Source of the DNA: JBBIPA01 sp963775935
GTDB taxonomy: Bacteria > Chloroflexota > Dehalococcoidia > GIF9 > UBA5629
DNA length: 64,000 nucleotides
Direction of reading: 5' to 3'
NCBI GenBank assembly: GCA_963775935.1
Contig: CAVZKR010000004.1
Span: forward strand, 62,001-126,000
The translations under genes were made by a program, and so were the position numbers. The notes under the pieces were generated by a model. It saw nothing but the letters and a program-made list of their open reading frames with translations, searched no databases and had not been told where the DNA came from. Shown here piece after piece: positions 58,462-64,000 of the stretch (position 1 is its first letter; each line of letters starts with the position of its first letter).

Positions 58462-58855
58462 ATGGGCATTATTTCCAAGATTACGGATTGGGTCACCACG
58501 CCATATACTATTTATCTTATTCTCAAAGACCCGACAATTTCGCAGTCGGTGAAATTGCGCTCGGTCATAGGGCTGGTGCTCATCTTCGCCTACATAGTCA
58601 GTCCGATAGATATAATCCCGGACTTTATTCCAATGTCAGGCTGGCTGGATGACCTCGTCGTTGTCCCTCTCGGGCTGGCTTTAATGAGGAAATTCATCCC
58701 GGACATTGGCGTTTTAGAAAGGAGAGGAGAGGGCACAGGTAAGCGTCAGGCGAATTCTCCTCAGGGCTATATTTTCGATAGCGATAGCTGTTTTTCTGGT
58801 GGTTATCTGGCTCGGTATTCTAATTTACATCATCGTGAGGTTAATTACAGGCTAA
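58462..58855 (+). CDS. DUF1232 membrane protein (YkvA-like), frameshifted
   Basis: The first frame carries the DUF1232 motif FAYIVSPIDIIPDFIPMSGW and DDLVVVPLGLALM. A single extra base near 58728 breaks the frame; removing it continues SVRRILLRAIFSIAIAVF and WLGILIYIIVRLITG to TAA at 58853-58855, giving 130 aa with a terminal helix. Confidence 0.78.
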
Positions 58856-58923
58856 GTCGTCTTTGCCTAAAATCACCTGGTAAATGGCCATCAGAATGCA
58901 GATTTAATATATTTCATCTGGAA

Positions 58924-60129
58924 TCAGACAATATTTAACGTAGCGGGTGTTTTCTGCAGGCGTTCCACCTTACCATCTTTGGCAATTCGCACTGTATCTC
59001 CAAACTTGGCACCCTTGGAAAAGTCCTGGTTTGCCATATTCGGATGAACGGTAAAATAATCTCCAGGTTGTGCTGGACTATTCATTGGCATCACCCCGGA
59101 CATATTGTAAATGTGTATCTGGGGCGTCATCGGTTCATAGCCAGCTCTGTGGATACGAGCGGATAAGTCCTGTTCAATATCAATGAATGGTCTCTTCTTT
59201 TCCAGCTCTGCCAGCGAAAACTTATATAATTCATCGCAGCGCTCATACATTCTAAGGACTTCTGGCTCTGGCTTACCCAGGCTGAGAGCAAAGCATATTT
59301 GTGCAGAAACACCGCCATAAATCACATTTAATTCAAATATGACAACGTCTCCTTTTTTCAGAACGTTATGAGCGGGTGGTGCTTTGGGGAATGTAGGACC
59401 AGGCCCGGATGTTCCCAGCATGAAATGACCTGCCCAACCGCCATTACCAACAATTGCCTCCTCAGCAGCACCCCATAGTTTGTATTCAGGCACCCCGGGT
59501 TTTAACGCTTTTTTTACCGCTTCATAGGAGAGGTCTAAAATTTCACAAGTTTTTTTTAAAAACTGTAGCTCCTCTTCACTCTCTCTCGATATTGCATTCA
59601 TAACTTCGTTCACTACTTGGGAGACATCTTCTATCTTTGCCTGAGGGAAGCTTTCCGCCAGGGCATTATAGATGAGAGCAGGAAACCACCCCTGCTTATA
59701 TCCGATAATTCCCAGTTTACTGTTCCCAAGTTTAAGTTGCCGTATCTTCTTCACAATATCTTTGCAAATGTCGAAGCTACCAACAATCTCCCTTATCCAC
59801 GATGTTTGTGATGCGGTATGTAAAAACTGGGAGCCTATATTATTGTGGACTACCATCCATGGTTCTCCCTGGAGAGGGAAAATAACGTAGTGTCCACTGT
59901 TGGAGAATGGTACATAATTCGAAACATAATAGAGATAGGTACTCGGCATAGGCATAAAAATATTTACCGGCGCTCCGATAATAAGGCAATCAATCTTATG
60001 CTCATTCATTGCTTGACGTATTGCAGACCACCTCCCGTCACGTTCTTTGACAGACGGCATGGGGAATGTCCAGGGATACTCTAACTTAGGTGGTTTGGTT
60101 TGGTAGATATAAGGACAGAATTCACTCAT
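58924..60129 (-). CDS. M24 family peptidase-like protein with lost metal ligands
   Basis: A 401-aa creatinase/Xaa-Pro aminopeptidase-fold protein. N-terminal domain RWSAIRQAMNEHKIDCLIIG; catalytic region GHFMLGTSGPGPTFPKAPPA, then GDVVIFELNVIYGGVSAQIC. Of the usual metal ligands, the first Asp appears as Glu (FELN) and the second as Gln (SAQIC), and the later His-Glu sites are also altered. It may be a metal-free creatinase-like hydrolase or a binding protein. Confidence 0.82.
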   Translation of the reverse strand: MSEFCPYIYQTKPPKLEYPWTFPMPSVKERDGRWSAIRQAMNEHKIDCLIIGAPVNIFMPMPSTYLYYVSNYVPFSNSGHYVIFPLQGEPWMVVHNNIGSQFLHTASQTSWIREIVGSFDICKDIVKKIRQLKLGNSKLGIIGYKQGWFPALIYNALAESFPQAKIEDVSQVVNEVMNAISRESEEELQFLKKTCEILDLSYEAVKKALKPGVPEYKLWGAAEEAIVGNGGWAGHFMLGTSGPGPTFPKAPPAHNVLKKGDVVIFELNVIYGGVSAQICFALSLGKPEPEVLRMYERCDELYKFSLAELEKKRPFIDIEQDLSARIHRAGYEPMTPQIHIYNMSGVMPMNSPAQPGDYFTVHPNMANQDFSKGAKFGDTVRIAKDGKVERLQKTPATLNIV

Positions 60130-60310
60130 AATTCTCCTTCCTGATATTCACCACATGATACACAACAATAATAGAGCATAGCATACAAGCACTATCATAG
60201 CATAGTGGACTCAACTACCGACCGCCTGACAATACCTGTCAATCTATCTACCTGAGTGGCAATCATATGTCTCTTAAACACAATATCAAATCCTGAGGCT
60301 CCAGCGCCTC

Positions 60311-60422
60311 GTGGGAATAACTTAAGAAGTGGTATAACTATCGGGGCAGGTTAAAGCCATTTGTGCTATTATTACGTCAATTGTAATTTCCTCAAGGTAA
60401 ATCAGATTTGTCGATAGATTTA
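60311..60422 (+). promoter_or_regulatory. Duplicated upstream region, copy B
   Basis: Matches 56971-57082 base for base over most of 112 bases, including TGCTATTAT (60364-60372). A short third partial copy is at 61702-61737 just after the second MFS gene. Confidence 0.6.
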
Positions 60423-60456
60423 TTTGTTAAGCCTCATATTTAGGTGACTATTGAGC

Positions 60457-61683
60457 ATGAAAACTAATTTTCCCCGAGGCTGGGTAGTGGTTGCCGCGTC
60501 AGTCATTATAATGTTTGGGTATTATGGAGCATCTGGATCTTATGGTCTCTTCCTTAAGCCTCTAGAGGCAACGTTTGAATCAACACGAACCGTGGTGTCA
60601 GCCGCTATGTCAACATTTATGGCAGCAGGCGGTATTGTTGGCATAATAACTGGCCGATTATCTGATAGATATGATGCGAGGGTGATCATAGGGATTGGTG
60701 CGCTGATAGGGGGTCTGGGGTATTTATTAATGTCCCAGGTTAATTCCCTTTGGCAGCTACATGCATACTACGGTGTTATGGCTGGAGTCTCTACTGGCAC
60801 TTGTTTTACGCCTATTGTAGCCACTGTCTCGAAGCTGTTTACCGAAAAAAGAGTATTAGCGGTTGGGCTTACATCTCTTGGCATGGCCGTTGGACAGATG
60901 ATTGGACCACCAATCGTCGCCTTTTTTATGATAGACCATGGATGGCGTTCCGCTTATATATTGCTGGCCATCGTGCTCTGGATTACGGCTATACCAGCGG
61001 TTGTATTATTAGGGAAAAAGCCTGCAGAGGATATTGCCGTTTCCTTAAATAAGCAAATTAATAGAAGCACGACAAGAGATGAGGTGTCAATATCAAAACG
61101 GTCACAGCAATGGTCAGCTGGAGCAGCTATGAGGACGGTGCCGTTCTGGATTTTTATCATTATTAATTTTGTGACCGCTGCTGGTTTCTATATTGTACTT
61201 GTTCATGTAATTGCTTTTGCCATCGGTACCGGGATAAAGTCAACTGATGCAGCCCTGATTCTCACATTTTTAAATGTGGGAACAATCGCTGCTCAAATTG
61301 TCGCATGGTTCCTCACTATGAGATTAGGCAGCAGGTTTACAATAATTATTCTTCTTGCTATACAGGCGCTTCCTCTTTTTTTGCTGATGGGAGCAAGAGG
61401 TTTTGCTGTGTTGATTGCACTGGGGTTCGTCTATGGTTTTGGCTTCGGTGGCACTAACACAGTACGCCTGTCAATGGTATCGGAAATTTTTAGCGCGCAT
61501 TCGGCAGGTACCATCATAGGAATGATAGGTGTAGCATGGGCTGTCGGCGGTATCTTTGGACCGATACTGGCTGGTTATATATTTGACCTCAGTAAAAGCT
61601 ATGAGATAGCTTTCCTGGTTGGTGGGTTGCTCTTGACAATGGGTGCGGCATCCGGATTCTTTCTCAAAGCTCCCAGCCGCTGA
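60457..61683 (+). CDS. MFS transporter, OFA-like (duplicate B)
   Basis: A 408-aa carrier, start ATG 60457. GRLSDRYDARVIIGIGA and ATVSKLFTEKRVLAVGL are nearly identical to duplicate A. The two copies lie 3.3 kb apart with the M24-like gene between them in the opposite orientation. Confidence 0.87.
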   Translation: MKTNFPRGWVVVAASVIIMFGYYGASGSYGLFLKPLEATFESTRTVVSAAMSTFMAAGGIVGIITGRLSDRYDARVIIGIGALIGGLGYLLMSQVNSLWQLHAYYGVMAGVSTGTCFTPIVATVSKLFTEKRVLAVGLTSLGMAVGQMIGPPIVAFFMIDHGWRSAYILLAIVLWITAIPAVVLLGKKPAEDIAVSLNKQINRSTTRDEVSISKRSQQWSAGAAMRTVPFWIFIIINFVTAAGFYIVLVHVIAFAIGTGIKSTDAALILTFLNVGTIAAQIVAWFLTMRLGSRFTIIILLAIQALPLFLLMGARGFAVLIALGFVYGFGFGGTNTVRLSMVSEIFSAHSAGTIIGMIGVAWAVGGIFGPILAGYIFDLSKSYEIAFLVGGLLLTMGAASGFFLKAPSR

Positions 61684-61701
61684 CTATTGTGCTTATCGGC
61701 T

Positions 61702-61737
61702 TAACTTAAAAAATGATATAACTATTGGGGCAGGTTA
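61702..61737 (+). repeat. Short third copy of the MFS upstream repeat
   Basis: About 36 bases (TAACTTAAAAAATGATATAA and on) match the start of copies A and B. No MFS gene follows; the rhodanese lipoprotein starts at 61887. Confidence 0.5.
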
Positions 61738-61886
61738 GAATTGCTTACTAAGTCGCAAGCTGCCTCATGGAATATTAGGACTCACTGATTTGTGAAGCAT
61801 AGGTATTTACATCTTGCATTGTGATCTAACTTTGGAAATTTGTTCTTATTGTCTTTTTCAAGTTAGTATATATACAAGGAATTCAC

Positions 61887-62402
61887 ATGTACTGGCGTTA
61901 TTTCGTGGGATCCATACTCATAGTATTAGCGATATGTAGCTGCGCCCCCCCAACGTCAGAACCCGTACCTCCTCCACCTGCAACTTCGCCTCCGCCACTT
62001 CCAACAACGCTACCAACACCAGAATCTTCAGCACTACCATCACCTTCAGCAATGGTACCTCGTATAACCATAGCAGAGTTATTACAGAAGGTTGAGAGCA
62101 ATGCGGACATCCTCATAGTTGATTCCAGAGTAGATGTAGAGCAAGAGTTCGACAAGGGTCACATCAGAGGAGCAATACCAGTGCCTCTTTCTCAAATTAC
62201 ATCAGGACAATGGATACCACCCGTTGGCAAAGATAAAGAGATTATTTTCTATTGCACCTGACCGGATGAGAAAACCAGTGCCCGTGCGGCACTAGAGTTA
62301 GTCGATAAGGGCTATACTAATGTGAAGGCTCTAAAAGGCGGCTATAATGCCTGGAAAGACGCAGGTTACCCGTTAGAGACAGGACCAGCAAAAAGTAGTT
62401 AA
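61887..62402 (+). CDS. Rhodanese lipoprotein with in-frame TGA (candidate selenoprotein)
   Basis: An exported, lipid-anchored rhodanese-domain protein (signal with AICSC lipobox, then a Pro/Ser/Thr linker). The domain shows LIVDSRVDVEQEFDKGHIRG, active-site loop FYCT-(TGA)-PDEKTSARAAL and the closing GGYNAWKDAGYPLE. The TGA is codon 125 (62259-62261). The reading frame continues with clear rhodanese sequence to TAA at 62402, so TGA may encode selenocysteine, here two residues after the catalytic C123; related rhodaneses often have Cys at that place (from memory). A hairpin follows (62277-62293). The alternatives are a TGC/TGT-to-TGA error or a nonsense mutation. It is followed by an MBL-fold lipoprotein 20 bases later. 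Confidence 0.72.
62273..62299 (+). promoter_or_regulatory. Candidate bacterial SECIS hairpin
   Basis: AGTGCC (62277-62282) pairs perfectly with GGCACT (62288-62293), loop CGTGC with G at position 2 and a GT step. AAC (62273-62275) can also pair with GTT (62297-62299). 21 bases separate the TGA (ends 62261) from the loop, within the 16-37 range used for bacterial SECIS searches. Confidence 0.5.
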
Positions 62403-62422
62403 CCTATAAGGAGGAAAGTGGT

Positions 62423-63217
62423 TTGGCAAAAGTCAGGAATCATCTGACCATTCTTTTGATGTTGGCACTGATTTTGATGATTGTTCTTACTCTTGCGTGT
62501 AGCTCTGCACCAACCGCAACACCAACGGCGCCTTCGAAGCCAGCATCCTCACCACTGGCACCAGTGGCTCCTACCAAAGTCCAATTTCTGGGACAATCTT
62601 GCTTTATGATTACCTCGAGCACTGGTTTAAAGGTAATTATAGATCCTTACACGACTAATGAAAAGACTTATTCAGCTATTGATGAGACTGCTGACATTGT
62701 CACAGTAAGTCATGAACATGCCGACCATAATAATGTTGCGGGAGTTAAGGGCAATCCTGAGGTAATCAAGGGTAGCGGCATTAAAAATATTAAGGGCGTT
62801 AGCTTTAAAGGTGTCGCTACATTCCACGACAACGCTCAGGGTGCCCAACGGGGAACCAATACTATATTTTGTTTCTCCTTAGACGGAGTGAAGTTCTGCC
62901 ATGCTGGCGATCTAGGTCACCGGCTTAGTCCTGAACAGATTGCTGAGATTGGCGCAGTCGATGTGTTCTTTGTTCCGGTCGGTGGCTTTTTCACCATTGA
63001 TGCCAAGGTTGCAACTGACGTCTGCAACGATTTGAAGCCGAAAGTCATCATTCCCATGCATTACAAAACGCCAAAATCGAACCCAAATCTGGCTGGTGTG
63101 GAAGACTTCCTGACAGGAAAGGAAAATGTAAAGCAGTTAAACACCAGCATTTTTGAATTTAATCCGAAGGAGTTACCCGCAGGTATTGAGATTATTGTTC
63201 TTCAAATGGCAAGGTAA
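62423..63217 (+). CDS. Metallo-beta-lactamase-fold lipoprotein
   Basis: A 264-aa protein from TTG 62423 after AAGGAGGAAA; lipobox LTLACSS. The MBL metal motif is SHEHADHNN, and later ligands are in FCHAGDLGH and IIPMHYKTP, close to the UlaG-type hydrolases. With the rhodanese it may form a sulfur or thiol-handling pair outside the membrane (inference). Confidence 0.87.
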   Translation: MAKVRNHLTILLMLALILMIVLTLACSSAPTATPTAPSKPASSPLAPVAPTKVQFLGQSCFMITSSTGLKVIIDPYTTNEKTYSAIDETADIVTVSHEHADHNNVAGVKGNPEVIKGSGIKNIKGVSFKGVATFHDNAQGAQRGTNTIFCFSLDGVKFCHAGDLGHRLSPEQIAEIGAVDVFFVPVGGFFTIDAKVATDVCNDLKPKVIIPMHYKTPKSNPNLAGVEDFLTGKENVKQLNTSIFEFNPKELPAGIEIIVLQMAR

Positions 63218-63381
63218 AATAATTGTATTTTCCCATTAGTATTTCAATCTATTCTAAATTTGCCACTAGTAATTGGGTAAACGTATAACTTGCCCTCCGC
63301 TTACAAAGAAAGAATAAACCGTCAGGAGGTTATACAGGCTTTTAAAAGCAATTTGGAATATACAAGCCAGACCTGTATCAC

Positions 63382-64000
63382 ATGCTTAGCGAAAAGAGCT
63401 CAACAGAATCAAAATATTGGCGGAAAAACCTTTACGTCATAGCTTTTGCTGAGTTTTTAGCTCTAGCTGGTTTTACCATTATCAATCCCTTTTTGCCTCT
63501 CTATCTGCAGCAGTTTGGGAGTTTTACCAGCATGGAAGCCGCATTCTGGTCGGGTATTGCCATAGGTGGCGGCAGTATAGCCATGTTCTTGAGCGCACCT
63601 ATTTGGGGGATAATAGCAGATCGTATGGGTCGTAAGCCCATGCTGCTTCGCTCTTTACTTGGTGGAGCCGTAATTATTGGGTTATATATTCTGGTATCAA
63701 ATGTGTATGTCTTTATCGGATTACGGATCATACAAGGTATTTTTACCGGAACCGTGCCAGCTGCTGCAGCTTTGATAGCAACAGTTACTCCCAGAGATAA
63801 GATACCTTTTGCGATGGGTATTCTCATGGGTGCAGTGTATGCCGGGAACAGCTTCGGTCCTCTGATAGGTGGCTTTCTGGCGGATAGTTTTGGCTTCACT
63901 ACTACGTTTATGGTTACAAGTGGCCTTCTTTTAATCGGGGGATTGCTGGTTCTATTCTCAACCCAGGAAAACTTCGTACCTCCCGCCAAAGAACAGCGAG
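63382..64000 (+). CDS. MFS transporter, N-terminal part (cut by window edge)
   Basis: Begins MLSEKSSTESKYWRKNLYVI and shows the MFS loop WGIIADRMGRKPMLLRSLLG. At least six helices fit in the visible 206 codons. It belongs to a different branch from the OFA-like carriers, similar to multidrug efflux types. The gene runs off the window. Confidence 0.85.
   Translation, partial: MLSEKSSTESKYWRKNLYVIAFAEFLALAGFTIINPFLPLYLQQFGSFTSMEAAFWSGIAIGGGSIAMFLSAPIWGIIADRMGRKPMLLRSLLGGAVIIGLYILVSNVYVFIGLRIIQGIFTGTVPAAAALIATVTPRDKIPFAMGILMGAVYAGNSFGPLIGGFLADSFGFTTTFMVTSGLLLIGGLLVLFSTQENFVPPAKEQR

Overview
The window reads as a chromosomal piece of an uncultured, strictly anaerobic bacterium. The best guess is Chloroflexota, class Dehalococcoidia or a close relative. 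This is inference from gene content: a Tat-less [NiFe] hydrogenase next to metV-metF, a DUF39/NIL-ferredoxin homocysteine operon, a tungsten aldehyde:ferredoxin oxidoreductase, and TRAP and MFS carriers beside amidohydrolases. No rRNA, tRNA, CRISPR array or prophage was seen.

Layout. 0-5.5 kb: an intergenic hairpin element, then a hydrogenase small/large subunit-protease-metV-metF operon closed by a strong terminator. 5.5-26 kb: mostly housekeeping genes. These are a helicase of the MrfA type, DUF503, DoxX, a PKD lipoprotein, the three-gene sulfide-to-homocysteine operon, hisS, cutA, MOSC, a MoaD/ThiF pair, relA/spoT, rpsT, ilvE, an Old-Yellow-Enzyme homologue and an aldehyde oxidoreductase. 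26-33.4 kb: a phosphate regulon (PhoP/PhoR-like pair, a four-repeat Pho box, pstSCAB, phoU). 33.4-50.2 kb: a catabolic island with a nitroreductase, two ACMSD-type amidohydrolases, an isochorismatase-like hydrolase, a CocE-type hydrolase, two TRAP transporter cassettes and an OFA-like MFS carrier, interrupted by a complete IS1595-type element with terminal repeats and small passenger genes. 50.2-64 kb: gene relics (corrinoid protein, methyltransferase, drug-type MFS), secreted or lipid-anchored proteins, DegV, two MFS genes duplicated together with their upstream regions, a rhodanese lipoprotein and a metallo-beta-lactamase-fold lipoprotein.

Two points stand out. First, the rhodanese lipoprotein (61887-62402) has an in-frame TGA two residues after its active-site Cys. 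Rhodanese sequence continues in frame to the next stop, and a hairpin of bacterial SECIS type begins 15 bases after the TGA. It is a candidate selenoprotein. Second, many conserved genes, including the essential hisS and relA, are broken by single-base frameshifts. Most are repaired by removing one base, and each repaired gene has the normal family length. This looks more like uncorrected indel error than decay, though a few loci (the drug-type MFS, the corrinoid and methyltransferase pieces, the nitroreductase 5' copy) are real relics.
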